Notes: a model not told the origin generated them from the sequence alone. DNA of 64,000 bases from Treponema sp. (GCA_016296655.1 JAEDIW010000001.1:62001-126000); one strand, 5' to 3'; positions 1 to 9,442 are shown, counted from the first letter of the stretch. A program made the numbers and translations.

Positions 1-1
1 A

Positions 2-835
2 TTCAATGAAAATATTGATATAAAAAATGAAAACATTCTTTGTGATACTACAAAATTACGGGAAATTTTTCTGAATATTTTAAGTAATTCTGTAAAATAC
101 ACGACTGAGGGTGGTATCCTTGATTTTAAATTGACTGAATTGCCCTGTGAAAAGCCTGAATATTCAATTTACCGCAGTATTTTGACGGATTCAGGTATAG
201 GAATTTCAAAGGATTTTCTGCCGCATATTTTTGAGGAATTTACACGTGAAAAAAATACAACTGAATCCAGAATTGAGGGAACTGGTCTTGGTATGCCTAT
301 TGTGAAAAAAATGGTGGACTTAATGGACGGTTCTATATCAATCGAAAGTGAATTGGGAAAGGGGACTTGTGTTACCATTTGTTTGCCACTAAAAATTTCA
401 ACCAAGGCTGAAGTTGCAAAGAAAAATCAAAAATCCATACTTAATGAAACTTTTAATGGAAAATCAATACTTTTGGCAGAAGATAATGATTTGAATGCAG
501 AAATTGCAATAACCTTGCTATCTGAGGCAGGATTTAAGATTGACAGAGCTGTAGATGGTGTTGACTGTGTTGCAAAACTTGAAAGGGCTGATAAAAATTA
601 TTATGACTTGATTCTCATGGATATTCAGATGCCCAACATGGATGGTTACAAGGCAACTCAAATTATTCGCTCTTTTGAAGAAAAAGAAAAAGCGCAGATT
701 CCGATTATTGCCATGACGGCAAATGCTTTTTCAGAAGATAAGCAGAATGCCCTAGCTTCTGGTATGAACGGGCATATTGCAAAACCTGTTGACATTTCAA
801 AACTCATGGAAATTATTGGAGAACTCCTAAAGTAG
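2..835 (+). CDS. Hybrid sensor histidine kinase, C-terminal part (5' end outside the window)
   Basis: The reading frame is open from the left edge, so the gene starts before the window. The fragment begins inside a GHKL ATPase domain: N box NILSNSVKYT, G1 box DSGIGIS, F-box-like FEEF, G2 box GTGLG. A receiver domain follows, with acidic pocket AEDND, the phospho-acceptor Asp in LILMDIQMP (codon at 620-622), the switch Thr in AMTANAF and the conserved Lys in AKPV. All residues for autophosphorylation and intramolecular phosphotransfer in these two domains look intact. The sensor and dimerisation regions are not visible, so the input signal is unknown. There is no output domain after the receiver, so the phosphate probably passes to an Hpt protein or separate regulator. 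It is convergent with mfd. Confidence 0.93.
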   Translation, partial: FNENIDIKNENILCDTTKLREIFLNILSNSVKYTTEGGILDFKLTELPCEKPEYSIYRSILTDSGIGISKDFLPHIFEEFTREKNTTESRIEGTGLGMPIVKKMVDLMDGSISIESELGKGTCVTICLPLKISTKAEVAKKNQKSILNETFNGKSILLAEDNDLNAEIAITLLSEAGFKIDRAVDGVDCVAKLERADKNYYDLILMDIQMPNMDGYKATQIIRSFEEKEKAQIPIIAMTANAFSEDKQNALASGMNGHIAKPVDISKLMEIIGELLK

Positions 836-1002
836 TAGCAGATTGAGTTTGCAGGGGGAGAATAAGAGCAAACGCTATTGCTTCTTAATGTATGTTGTAT
901 TATTACACTTTGGTAGACAGAATATGCATTATTAAGAGTTGTGTATTACGCAAAGAATGGAAACTTAGCCGTAAAAATTACTTGGTTAGCAGCTTTGAGC
1001 AG

Positions 1003-1051
1003 CAATTTTCTTTGTTTTCAGCATTAATTCAAAAAAAAACAAAGAAAATTG
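1003..1051. repeat. 16-bp perfect inverted repeat between convergent genes
   Basis: Bases 1003-1018 (CAATTTTCTTTGTTTT) are the exact reverse complement of 1036-1051, with a 17-base A-rich loop. It lies between the convergent ends of the kinase and mfd and may stop transcription from both sides, although no T-run directly follows the stem. Confidence 0.6.
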
Positions 1052-1068
1052 TGAATATGTCTAAAATT

Positions 1069-4000
1069 TTAGACTAACTGAGAGAGTTTTTCACGGATAA
1101 ATTCGCTTTTTTCTTTCAAACCTATTTTTCCGGTAGAAAGAATTATTTGGTTTGGATGGGAACTGTCAAATTTTACCCGTCCGCCGCTTGTTTGAATTAG
1201 TTTTAGTGCTTTGTCAATTGAGATTTTGGCAATTTTATCGAACGTTACCCGCACAATACCTGCATGTTCTTTCAGCATACTGATTTCAAGCTGTCGGCAA
1301 ATAATTCGTATTTCTGCAAGTGAAAGCAGACTGTAAACTTCATCAGGAATTGGACCGAACCTGTCTTCTAATTCGCTGTATACACTGTCAAGTTCGTATT
1401 TTTCCTGTATGGAAGCTATTTTTTTGTAAATTTCCATTTTTGTCTGCGGATTCTGAACGTATGTATCAGGAATGAATCCAGTATACTCCAGTTCCATGAG
1501 AACTTCGGTACGTTCTGTGTAATTTTCCATTGTAAGGCGCTGTACCGCATCGTTTAATAGTCTTAGGTATAAATCAAAACCTACTGAGTAAACGTTTCCG
1601 CTTTGATCCTGCCCCAAAAGATTTCCAGCTCCTCGAATTTCCATATCTTTCATGGCAATCTTGAATCCGCTTCCTAGTTCTGTAAAGTCGCTGATGACCT
1701 GCAGCCGCTTCATGGCGATTTCGGATAGAGCTTTGTTTTTCGGGTAGAAAAGATATGCGTATGCTTTTCTGTCGCTGCGCCCTACTCGTCCTCTAAGCTG
1801 GTAAAGCTGGCTTACACCGTACATGTCCGCTCGGTCGATGATAATTGTATTTACGTTTGGAATGTCAATTCCGTTTTCAATGATTGTTGTTGAAATGAGA
1901 ATATGAAAGCCTCCCATTTTAAATCTTCTGAAAATATCATCCAGCTGATCACTTGTCATTTGTCCATGTGCAATGTCAATAAGCATTTCAGGCATGAGTT
2001 TTTCAAGTTTTATTCTGATTTCCTGCAGGCTTTCAACTCTGTTGTGCAGATAAAATATCTGACCGCCACGTTCTGTTTCGCGTCTTATGGCTTGAACTAC
2101 ATGTGCGTCATCGTATTCTGAAATTACAGTTTCAATCGGCTGTCTGTTGTGTGGCGGAGTTGTCAGCAGACTCATATCACGGATTTTTAAAAGGCTCATG
2201 TGCAATGTCCGCGGAATTGGAGTTGCTGACATTGCAAGTGAGTCAACGTTATTTTTCATTACTTTCAGCTTTTCTTTGTCTTTTACTCCAAAACGCTGTT
2301 CTTCATCAATAATCATTAATCCTAGATTTTTGAATATTACGTCTTTCTGGATTATTCTGTGAGTTCCTATCAATACGTCTACTTCGCCGTTTGCTACCTG
2401 CTGCAGAATTTTTTTCTGTTCACTGTGACTTACAAATCTTGAAAGCTGTGCGATTTTTACAGGAAAATTTGCAAATCGTTCCCTGCAGTTTTCGTAATGT
2501 TGTTCTGCAAGAATTGTTGTCGGAGCAAGAAAAGCAACCTGTTTTCCGCCCATTACGGCTTTAAATGCAGCTCGCATTGCAATTTCTGTTTTGCCGTATC
2601 CAACGTCGCCGCAAACCAGACGATCCATTGGAACAGGTTTTTCCATGTCTGCTTTTATTTCTTGTGTTACAGTGATTTGGTCAGGTGTGTCTTCGTAAGG
2701 AAAAGCTGCTTCAAATGCGGCCTGCCATTCGGTGTCTTTAGGAAATGGAAATCCTCTTGAGATTTTTCTGCGTGAATACAAATCAATCAGCTTTTGGGCA
2801 AGATCTTCAACAGCTTTTTTTACCTTGTTTTTTCTGTTTTCCCAGCTTTTGCTGCCGATTCGGTCAATATGAGGTGGATTGCCTTCGCTTCCAATGTATC
2901 TTTGAACAAGATTTACCTGTTCAATCGGGACAAATGCAAATTCTTCGTCTGCATACTCAATTTTTATGTAATCGCGTTCATTGTTTACGGTTTTTACCCG
3001 TTCTATTCCCTTGAACAGACCGATTCCGAAATTTACATGAACAATATAATCTCCAGGTGTTAAATCGACAAATGAATCTATGGCGGCGCTTTTTACTTTG
3101 TGCAGAGATTTTGGAAAATGTTTTTTTCTGCCGAAAATTTCGTTTTCCTGAATGACTCGGAGTTTTAGCTGAGGAATTGAAAATCCTTCAGAGATTGCAG
3201 ATGGCAGCAGCGTAACAGGCGTAATTCCTCGTTTTGAATTTGCTATTTCAGGAGAAGTAAATTCCTTTAAAATTTCGTTGATTCTTAGAGACTGATTTTC
3301 ATTGTCTGTATAGATGAAGATTTTCCAGCCGTCATTTTGCTGCTCGCCTATCTGCTCTTTCAAGTAATTTATATTAGCAAAGAAACTTTGAGACGGATCG
3401 CAGTCTATGTGGAAATGATCTGGCTTTATAACAGATGTATTTTTTTCATCTTCCTGTGTATGAAGGGATTTGAAAAAAATATTTTTATCATGAAAAGCAA
3501 TGGCATCTGAAAATCTGAAAAGAATCTCATGTGGTAAGAGGATTGGTGCAGATGCCCGTGTTTTACGGTACATGCCGATATATTCTCTGTCAAGGCTTTC
3601 CTGGTAATTGTTCAGTCTGTCATAGTCATAGAAGAAAATTTCAGAATTTTCGCTAAGGTATTCTGTTATGCAGTGTTTTTTCTCCCATAAAATTGGATAG
3701 AAAAGTTCTTCACCTTCACTTTCCCGGTTTGTTCTAAGTTCTTCAATCATTTTTTGTTGGGCTGCTTTTGCTTCCGGTGTAAGTGGCAGCCTGATAATTT
3801 CATTCTGATTTTTGTGATCGAGGCTTTCTGCAGAATCTGTTGTGTCGGCCTCAAGATTTTTTAATTTCTCTTCAAGCGTATTTATAAGTTCGTCTGTCCA
3901 TAAAACTTCTTTCATGGGGTAAATTACCAGAGAATCTGCTGTTCCTGTTGAAGTTTGTGTAATCTGGTCAAATATTTTTATTTTTTCAATCTGATCAAAA

Positions 4001-4728
4001 TCGAATTGAATGCGGTGTGGATTTTCTTCTCCTGGAAGAAAAATATCAAGAACTTCTCCTCTTAGTGCAAATTCTCCTCGTGCTGCAATTTTTGGGACTC
4101 TTAAATAACCAGCTTTTGTCAGCTGTTCTGAAAGTGCTGCTGTATCAATTGTTTGGTTGACTTTTAGAGAAATAGACAGGTTTTTTATATATTCTGGCGG
4201 TGGAACTGGAGTTAGAAGAGAACGTATCGGGATGATAAAAATCCTGGGCTTTGAGCTTGAGTTTTTGTATCTGTTACCGGCTGCCAGCTGTGCAAGAACT
4301 CCTGCTCGTTCTCCAAAAACCAGAGCACCTTTTGCAGCAGAGCGATAAGCAACAATTCCCCACCAGGGGAGCTTGAATATAGGAATTTCCTGTGAAAATG
4401 CCGATTTTAAATCTGTACATACATCTTCTGCATCTTTTTCAGTTGGAACAATTATCATTATGTCTAAAGAAGTAGACATAATGATATTATTTTGAGGTTT
4501 GTTTGGCTGAGAGTAACGACCTGTTGCCATATACTGTATGCCATTAAAAAGCCTTGCCTGCTTTGCCTGAAGGTATTCAGCTGTAAAAAAACTGTGCATT
4601 GCCCCCTGCAGACCTTCTATTTCTACTGGAAAATTCTGGCTTTTTGACTGAATTTCTGCTATGATATTCTTTAAAGTTGACCATTTTTCAAGTGTTGAAA
4701 AAACTGAATTTGATAATAATGTATTCAT
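1069..4728 (-). CDS. mfd: Transcription-repair coupling factor Mfd
   Basis: This 1219-residue protein matches the usual Mfd length. Mfd removes RNA polymerase stalled at DNA lesions and recruits UvrA. The N-terminal ~350 residues are the UvrB-like module. The RNA-polymerase-interacting region contains TPGDYIVHVNFGIGLFKG around residue 560. The translocase has Walker A GDVGYGKTE (about 703-712), the Walker B box DEEQ (about 805) and motif III SATPIPRT, followed by the TRG-containing helicase lobe and the TRCF C-terminal domain. It stands alone on the minus strand, divergent from the secreted-protein gene at 4773. The start is the first ATG of the frame and nothing suggests truncation. Confidence 0.97.
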   Translation of the reverse strand: MNTLLSNSVFSTLEKWSTLKNIIAEIQSKSQNFPVEIEGLQGAMHSFFTAEYLQAKQARLFNGIQYMATGRYSQPNKPQNNIIMSTSLDIMIIVPTEKDAEDVCTDLKSAFSQEIPIFKLPWWGIVAYRSAAKGALVFGERAGVLAQLAAGNRYKNSSSKPRIFIIPIRSLLTPVPPPEYIKNLSISLKVNQTIDTAALSEQLTKAGYLRVPKIAARGEFALRGEVLDIFLPGEENPHRIQFDFDQIEKIKIFDQITQTSTGTADSLVIYPMKEVLWTDELINTLEEKLKNLEADTTDSAESLDHKNQNEIIRLPLTPEAKAAQQKMIEELRTNRESEGEELFYPILWEKKHCITEYLSENSEIFFYDYDRLNNYQESLDREYIGMYRKTRASAPILLPHEILFRFSDAIAFHDKNIFFKSLHTQEDEKNTSVIKPDHFHIDCDPSQSFFANINYLKEQIGEQQNDGWKIFIYTDNENQSLRINEILKEFTSPEIANSKRGITPVTLLPSAISEGFSIPQLKLRVIQENEIFGRKKHFPKSLHKVKSAAIDSFVDLTPGDYIVHVNFGIGLFKGIERVKTVNNERDYIKIEYADEEFAFVPIEQVNLVQRYIGSEGNPPHIDRIGSKSWENRKNKVKKAVEDLAQKLIDLYSRRKISRGFPFPKDTEWQAAFEAAFPYEDTPDQITVTQEIKADMEKPVPMDRLVCGDVGYGKTEIAMRAAFKAVMGGKQVAFLAPTTILAEQHYENCRERFANFPVKIAQLSRFVSHSEQKKILQQVANGEVDVLIGTHRIIQKDVIFKNLGLMIIDEEQRFGVKDKEKLKVMKNNVDSLAMSATPIPRTLHMSLLKIRDMSLLTTPPHNRQPIETVISEYDDAHVVQAIRRETERGGQIFYLHNRVESLQEIRIKLEKLMPEMLIDIAHGQMTSDQLDDIFRRFKMGGFHILISTTIIENGIDIPNVNTIIIDRADMYGVSQLYQLRGRVGRSDRKAYAYLFYPKNKALSEIAMKRLQVISDFTELGSGFKIAMKDMEIRGAGNLLGQDQSGNVYSVGFDLYLRLLNDAVQRLTMENYTERTEVLMELEYTGFIPDTYVQNPQTKMEIYKKIASIQEKYELDSVYSELEDRFGPIPDEVYSLLSLAEIRIICRQLEISMLKEHAGIVRVTFDKIAKISIDKALKLIQTSGGRVKFDSSHPNQIILSTGKIGLKEKSEFIREKLSQLV

Positions 4729-4772
4729 AAAAACTAACCGATAATTCTACAAAGATGTAAATGGGAGATGTA

Positions 4773-5768
4773 ATGTTGAAACGAACATTGTTATTTATTA
4801 TAGCAGTTTGCAACTTGTTTGCACAGACTGTTTTTGCACAGGAAAAATCTCAAAACGCTCAGTCGAATTTTTCAAATGCCAAGGTTTCCATAAGGTTTTA
4901 TGATCGTACGATGTATTATCCAAATGAAACTGAAACTAATCCTGTTTACGTCCATATCACAATTGCCAATCATGGTGCAGAAACTTTGCGTTTTAAACTT
5001 GCTGACAACCGTCTTTTCAGCTTGAATTTTAAAGTTCTAAATATTAAAAATAGTTCCCTTCCTTATACAGATTCTTTGATAAATGCTCGAACTACAAGTC
5101 AGTCAGTTTATTATAGGGATATTGCTTTGGAATCTGGAGAAGAATATTCGTTTATAGAGAATGTCAAGGAATATATCCAGATTTCTGAGCCGTCAATTTA
5201 TTATTTGGAAATGGAATTTTATCCTGAATTGTATAAATCTGGCGGATTTGGAGAAAAATTAACTTCCAACAGGCTTACTCTTGAGGTAAAGCCAGCTCCA
5301 GCTGCTTCGGCTTCTGTTGTTGTTCCAGTAAAAGGAAAATCTTCAGAATTACTGAAGCCGGAGCCTATTTCTCCAGATCAGGTTGTTGAGCAGACGATTT
5401 CTGCTTGTCAGAAAGCTTTGTGGGATCAGTTTTTTCTTTATATGAATATTGAAGAAATGCTGAAAAATTCTTCACGCTCTGCAAAGGCTAAATATCAGAG
5501 TTCTTCTGCAGTAGAACGCAGCCGTATGCTTGAAAATTATAAAGCCGACTTGATGCAGTCAAAAATTGACTCTGACATAGTTGCCGTTCCTTCGTATTTT
5601 GAAATTGAAAAAACTGTTTATTCTCCAACTGAAGGCAGTGTATATGTTTTGGAATGGTTCCAGAATAATGGCTATAGGGAGAAAAAGCGCTATACATATC
5701 ATTTGCTTCGCCGAGATGGAATATGGCAGATTTATAAATACAATGTTGATAATCTGGGGCGTGAATGA
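4773..5768 (+). CDS. Secreted conserved hypothetical protein, NTF2-like C-terminus
   Basis: This 331-residue protein has a clear signal peptide (KRTLLFIIAVCNLFAQTVFAQ), so it is exported. I chose the ATG at 4773 over the in-frame ATG at 4761 because a GGAG-type ribosome-binding site lies just before it. The N-terminal half looks like a beta-sandwich (VHITIANHGAETLRF). The C-terminal ~110 residues, ending in a Tyr/Trp-rich strand pattern around RRDGIWQIYKY, resemble NTF2/DUF4878-like folds. It overlaps the next gene by 4 bp (ATGA), so the two are translationally coupled and form an operon with the zinc-ribbon gene. No specific function can be assigned. Confidence 0.85.
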   Translation: MLKRTLLFIIAVCNLFAQTVFAQEKSQNAQSNFSNAKVSIRFYDRTMYYPNETETNPVYVHITIANHGAETLRFKLADNRLFSLNFKVLNIKNSSLPYTDSLINARTTSQSVYYRDIALESGEEYSFIENVKEYIQISEPSIYYLEMEFYPELYKSGGFGEKLTSNRLTLEVKPAPAASASVVVPVKGKSSELLKPEPISPDQVVEQTISACQKALWDQFFLYMNIEEMLKNSSRSAKAKYQSSSAVERSRMLENYKADLMQSKIDSDIVAVPSYFEIEKTVYSPTEGSVYVLEWFQNNGYREKKRYTYHLLRRDGIWQIYKYNVDNLGRE

Positions 5769-6613
5769 AAGCACTGATTGTTGCAGATGATGCTGTTGCA
5801 ATTGAGCGATTTTCAGCTGTCTTAAAATCTGCTGGATATGATGTAATTGTGTACCGTTGGCTAATAAAGGCACTTGATAATATCGAAGAAATTTCGCCAC
5901 ATTTGATTCTTGTCAGTGCCATAGAATACCCAAGGCATTGGAAAGCTCTTGCTTCTTATTCACAAAGCGGAATTTGCGAAGTTGCACCTCAAATTGTTCT
6001 TTTTGTTGATGAAAATTTTTCTGACGAAGAAGTCAAAAAAGCTGCAAATCTTGGTGTTAGAGGTATTTTTTCTTCATATAATGTAGATGGGCTTGACAGG
6101 CTTAGAAAGATTTTAACCAGGCAGGATGATATTTATGAAGGAAATTTGAATCAGGATTGCTTGAATTCTGAAAAAACTTTGGATTCTCCTTTGCCTGCAC
6201 AACAGTCAAGTTTGATGAAAACTTGTGAAAAAGAAAATGTTCTTACAGTGGATTCTATTTTGAGCCAGAATCAAGATTATGATGAATCTCAGGCTGATGA
6301 AAATTTGATGAATTTTGCTGAAAGCTGTGAAATAGATTCCAAAGATGCAGATTCTGCTGAATACTCTGAAAATTGCAGCGATATTTCGATTATGTTTACA
6401 AATCCTGTAACTGGCAGGATTATGTCTGGCAAAGTTGTATGCTATTCAGAAAAAAATCTGGAATTTAAGCCTGATTTTTGTGAAAATTTGCCTGTAAAAG
6501 GCAGTGAAATAAAGGATGCTGTATTAAAAGTTGGAAACAACATTTTTTGTATTGAAGCTGTTGTTGATGATAATTCGGATAATTTAATATTAGGAATAGT
6601 GTCAAAAGTATGA
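5765..6613 (+). CDS. Degenerate receiver-domain protein with possible PilZ-like C-terminus
   Basis: A 282-residue protein. Residues 1-115 follow a receiver pattern: strand 1 MKALIVADDAVAIERF with the acidic pair D8-D9, then strand 3 PHLILVSAIEYP. Where strand 3 should end in the phospho-acceptor Asp there is Ser, so it is probably a pseudo-receiver that is not phosphorylated. A long acidic, Ser/Asn-rich linker follows (about 125-200). The last ~75 residues (SDISIMFTNPVTGRIMSGKV to the end) form a small beta domain that could be PilZ-like, but the RxxxR and DxSxxG motifs are not evident. Overlapping genes on both sides show it belongs to a three-gene operon. Confidence 0.75.
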   Translation: MKALIVADDAVAIERFSAVLKSAGYDVIVYRWLIKALDNIEEISPHLILVSAIEYPRHWKALASYSQSGICEVAPQIVLFVDENFSDEEVKKAANLGVRGIFSSYNVDGLDRLRKILTRQDDIYEGNLNQDCLNSEKTLDSPLPAQQSSLMKTCEKENVLTVDSILSQNQDYDESQADENLMNFAESCEIDSKDADSAEYSENCSDISIMFTNPVTGRIMSGKVVCYSEKNLEFKPDFCENLPVKGSEIKDAVLKVGNNIFCIEAVVDDNSDNLILGIVSKV

Positions 6614-6933
6614 AAAGCCGGAAAGCTAAATTTTTTTGTGAAAATTGTGGTGCAGAAGTTCCACAGAATGCAAAATTCTGCAGAAATTGCGGGCGTTTTT
6701 TTGCTTCTGTAAGATGTCCTTCCTGTGGATTTATCGGGATTGCTGATTCTTTTTCAAAGGGTTGCCCTAGTTGCGGGTATGCAGATTCTGAACACAGTAA
6801 GATTAATCCCCCCTCTTTCTCTAATAAAAAAGTAAAATCAGGGGATGCTTCTTTGCCTGTCTGGATTTATCTATTTACAATTGGCGCTCTTGCGGGAATT
6901 GTTGCTGCAATAATTTTTCTGTATGTAAGGTAA
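6610..6933 (+). CDS. Double zinc-ribbon membrane protein
   Basis: A 107-residue protein with four CxxC pairs in the first ~55 residues (CENC, CRNC, CPSC, CPSC), which is two zinc ribbons in tandem. One membrane helix sits at the C-terminus (VWIYLFTIGALAGIVAAIIFLYV), so the ribbons probably face the cytoplasm from a tail anchor. Its ATG overlaps the stop of the pseudo-receiver gene by 4 bp, so it is the last gene of that operon. Such ribbons usually mediate protein or nucleic-acid contacts. The function is unknown. Confidence 0.85.
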   Translation: MKSRKAKFFCENCGAEVPQNAKFCRNCGRFFASVRCPSCGFIGIADSFSKGCPSCGYADSEHSKINPPSFSNKKVKSGDASLPVWIYLFTIGALAGIVAAIIFLYVR

Positions 6934-7011
6934 GTCAAATTATGAATGTGTTATTGCTTTGGTAACCTGTGTTGCCACAATAATTACTGTTAATTCCTGT
7001 AACTCTTTGGT

Positions 7012-7040
7012 AAAAAAAAAGACAGCCAGAAGCTGTCTAA
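7012..7040 (-). terminator. Intrinsic terminator after tRNA-Leu
   Basis: Stem GACAGC (7021-7026) / GCTGTC (7032-7037) with a 5-base loop. On the minus strand it is followed by a run of nine T, directly downstream of the tRNA. Confidence 0.85.
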
Positions 7041-7042
7041 AA

Positions 7043-7126
7043 TGCCCAGAACAAGACTTGAACTTGCACACCCGTGAAGGCTCTAGTACCTGAAACTAGC
7101 GTGTCTACCAATTCCACCATCTGGGC
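7043..7126 (-). tRNA. tRNA-Leu (anticodon CAG)
   Basis: Acceptor stem GCCCAGA/TCTGGGC is perfect, with discriminator A at 7043. The anticodon stem CTAGT/ACTAG closes the loop TTCAGGT, giving anticodon CAG (reads CUG). The long variable arm and GTTCAAGTC T-loop region fit a class II tRNA-Leu. CCA is not encoded. It has its own promoter and terminator. Confidence 0.95.
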
Positions 7127-7140
7127 AACAATGTACAAGC

Positions 7141-7169
7141 AGTATACAAGTTATTTTATTTTATGTCAA
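7141..7169 (-). promoter_or_regulatory. Sigma70-type promoter of tRNA-Leu
   Basis: On the minus strand there is TTGACA (7169-7164), 17 bases, then TATACT (7146-7141), about 15 bases before the tRNA 5' end. The -35 box overlaps the stop codon of the upstream pseudouridine synthase gene. Confidence 0.8.
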
Positions 7170-7972
7170 TCCAAAGATGGCAAACTGAATGAAATTAGTT
7201 GTTTATTTTTTGGATGAGGGAAAGTTATTCTGTAGGCTTCAAAAACAAATTTATTTTCTGCCTGTTCGTTATAACTTGAATCATATAGCGGATCTGCTGC
7301 AATTGGAAAGCCTGCCCATGCCAGGTGTACCCTGATTTGATGTCTGAAACCTTCTGTTATTCTGCAGTCAGCTTTATATAAGCTTTTATTTTGCCGGCAT
7401 TCAGAGAAATTTTCTAAGGAAATGTCTGTTGTATATTCTTTTTTTGAACATTTTTGCAGAGCTGCTTTGCCAGAACTGTCTGTTACAGGTCTGACTTGTG
7501 CATTTTTTACACCAAACGGACGGAATCTGCTGGTTATTTTTATTTTATGATTTTCAAGCAGCATCTGATGCATGCCATGATTTTGTGGAAAATTTCCTAA
7601 AAGTTCGCTGTTGTTTTCAATATTTTTGCAGATTGCTCTGTAATATTTTGTAAAAAGGCCGTCCTTTTGGGATTTCAGTAATGAGTCGAATGCTTCTTGT
7701 GTTGCAGCGATGAGAATTATGCCTGAGGTAACTGTATCAAGTCTGTGTAAAAGCCCATGCTCCCTCTGGCAGTTCTGCCGCCCCTGCACCTGCCTAAGCT
7801 GCGGAAAATATTGTGCAGCTTGTGCAAAAGCATTGAAATTGTCATATTCTGTTAATGGCGCTGTCGGAAGTCCTGCCGGTTTGTATACTACAAGGAAAGG
7901 ATTTTCATTATTGAATTCATTTTTGTTTAGAAATTTTATGCAAAGTTCTTTTTTTGTCATTGTAATGCTCAT
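7166..7972 (-). CDS. RluA-family 23S/tRNA pseudouridine synthase (no S4 domain)
   Basis: A 268-residue pseudouridine synthase. The catalytic motif LLHRLDTVTSGIILIA carries the conserved Asp that attacks the uridine ring. The N-terminal VVYKPAGLPTAPL and the C-terminal EGFRHQIRVHLAWAGFPI are the flanking family motifs. It lacks the N-terminal S4 RNA-binding domain found in its neighbour, so it may modify a different RNA; the exact site cannot be read from sequence. Its start overlaps the end of the RluD-like gene by 4 bp, so the two are co-translated as the last genes of a minus-strand operon beginning with the AICAR transformylase gene. Confidence 0.92.
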   Translation of the reverse strand: MSITMTKKELCIKFLNKNEFNNENPFLVVYKPAGLPTAPLTEYDNFNAFAQAAQYFPQLRQVQGRQNCQREHGLLHRLDTVTSGIILIAATQEAFDSLLKSQKDGLFTKYYRAICKNIENNSELLGNFPQNHGMHQMLLENHKIKITSRFRPFGVKNAQVRPVTDSSGKAALQKCSKKEYTTDISLENFSECRQNKSLYKADCRITEGFRHQIRVHLAWAGFPIAADPLYDSSYNEQAENKFVFEAYRITFPHPKNKQLISFSLPSLD

Positions 7973-8916
7973 TTTGTAATGATTTCTTTTGGGAAAGTTT
8001 TATGTAGAATTTCAAGAACATTTTTGAATCGTTCTGGAACTTTTGCTTTGAATGTTACAGGCTGAGTTTTCTCTGGGATTCTGATTTTCAAAAGCCTTGA
8101 ATGGAGCATCAATGTTGCATTTGGAAAAAGTTTGTCTTTTTTTCCGTTGTAGATGGGGTCGCCTAGAAGCGGACAGCCTAAAAATTTTGCATGAACCCTT
8201 ATCTGATGTGTACGTCCTGTTTTTAGTCTGAATCTCATGAGAGAATAATTGCCATAGCAGGCAATGCAATGGTAAATTGTCTTTGCAAATTTGCCTTCGG
8301 ATGTTTGTGATACGGCTTTAAATCTTTTTCTGTTGCCAGGGTCCCTTATTATTTGCGTTGCAATGATTCCGCCTCTGTGATGTGGTTTTCCGCAAACTAT
8401 GGCTATATATTCTTTCTGTACTTTTCTTTTCTGGAACTGTTCCTGAAGGAATTCTTCTGTTGCCCGGTTTTTTGCAGTAATGATGATTCCTGAGGTATCT
8501 TTGTCAAGCCTGTGAACGATTCCTGTTCTGAAAGAATTCTCTGTACATACGGATTTTTTATTCCAATGGAAAAGAAGTGCATTTACAAGAGTGCCTGTCC
8601 AGTTTCCTGCTGCCGGATGGGTTACCATGCCCTGTTTTTTATTTACAACAGTTACATTGGCATCTTCAAAAATGATGTTTAGAGGAATTTCTTCTCCTTC
8701 TATATTTTCTGGAATGTTGTCCTGCCAGTTAAAACTAACTTTGTCGCCTGCCTTTACTTTTGATGAAAGTTTTGCAGGTTTTCCATTTATCTGAAGCTCG
8801 GAAATTCCTGTTTTCAGTTTTGAGCGGTTCATGTTTTCAAGATTTTCTGAAACGTATTTGTCAAGGCGCAGGCTTTGCGCAAAATCCTGTGGAATTTGAA
8901 AATTAAAACAGGGCAC
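7969..8916 (-). CDS. RluD-like pseudouridine synthase with S4 domain
   Basis: A 315-residue protein. Residues ~15-65 are an S4 RNA-binding domain (LRLDKYVSENLENMNRSKL). The catalytic domain contains GIVHRLDKDTSGIIITAKN with the catalytic Asp, then LKTGRTHQIRVHAKFLGCPL. Length and layout match RluD, which makes pseudouridines in helix 69 of 23S rRNA, though RluC or another member cannot be excluded. It overlaps the downstream synthase gene by 4 bp and the upstream small secreted-protein gene by 14 bp, which points to one transcript. Confidence 0.92.
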   Translation of the reverse strand: MPCFNFQIPQDFAQSLRLDKYVSENLENMNRSKLKTGISELQINGKPAKLSSKVKAGDKVSFNWQDNIPENIEGEEIPLNIIFEDANVTVVNKKQGMVTHPAAGNWTGTLVNALLFHWNKKSVCTENSFRTGIVHRLDKDTSGIIITAKNRATEEFLQEQFQKRKVQKEYIAIVCGKPHHRGGIIATQIIRDPGNRKRFKAVSQTSEGKFAKTIYHCIACYGNYSLMRFRLKTGRTHQIRVHAKFLGCPLLGDPIYNGKKDKLFPNATLMLHSRLLKIRIPEKTQPVTFKAKVPERFKNVLEILHKTFPKEIITK

Positions 8917-9424
8917 TTTCCAGACCTCCGTACAGATATTCTACATTTTTACGGTAATCTTGTTTATGGGAATTTTGGTCAAGTTTGTTTTCAAATGTCT
9001 GTGAATACTGCAAAGGCTTGACGGTTACCGGGCTTTCCTGCATGGATTTCTTTTCTTTTTGTTTTTTTGAATGATTGAAATAAAAATCAGTGAGGCCAAG
9101 AGCCAGACTTATCCCTGCTGATGAAAGAATTATCATTTTCTGTTCGCTTGTATTCAGGTTTGCTGCTTCTGAAGTTTTTGCAAGTGGATTAGGTACGTAC
9201 GAAGAGTCAAATCCGTTGTTGCAGTAGCGTAACATTGAATAGGAAATTGTAGTCAGCAGAGTTACAAAAGGAAGAGAGCCAAGCGTTATTATTTCTGCCC
9301 TACGTATGTCGTGCATTACAGGGGAAAATTCTTCTTTGCTGTAAGGTACGACATCCTGGGTTGCCTTTTCTGCATATAGAGGAAAAATCAAAAATACTAA
9401 TAAAAACACTGGGAGCTTTTTCAC
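8903..9424 (-). CDS. Conserved hypothetical exported/membrane protein
   Basis: A 173-residue protein with an N-terminal signal sequence (KKLPVFLLVFLIFPLYA) and two hydrophobic stretches: IITLGSLPFVTLLTTISYSM and MIILSSAGISLALGLTDFYF. The C-terminal 50 residues are basic and polar. I recognise no family. It sits 18 bp after the AICAR transformylase gene and overlaps the RluD-like gene, so it belongs to that operon. The layout suggests a small envelope protein anchored in the inner membrane. Confidence 0.75.
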   Translation of the reverse strand: MKKLPVFLLVFLIFPLYAEKATQDVVPYSKEEFSPVMHDIRRAEIITLGSLPFVTLLTTISYSMLRYCNNGFDSSYVPNPLAKTSEAANLNTSEQKMIILSSAGISLALGLTDFYFNHSKKQKEKKSMQESPVTVKPLQYSQTFENKLDQNSHKQDYRKNVEYLYGGLESALF

Positions 9425-9442
9425 TTCTGCCTGGAATTTTTT

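Noticed and set aside
892..1077. Small open frame after the kinase gene
   Set aside because: No ribosome site, no recognisable protein, and it runs through the inverted repeat at the mfd end.
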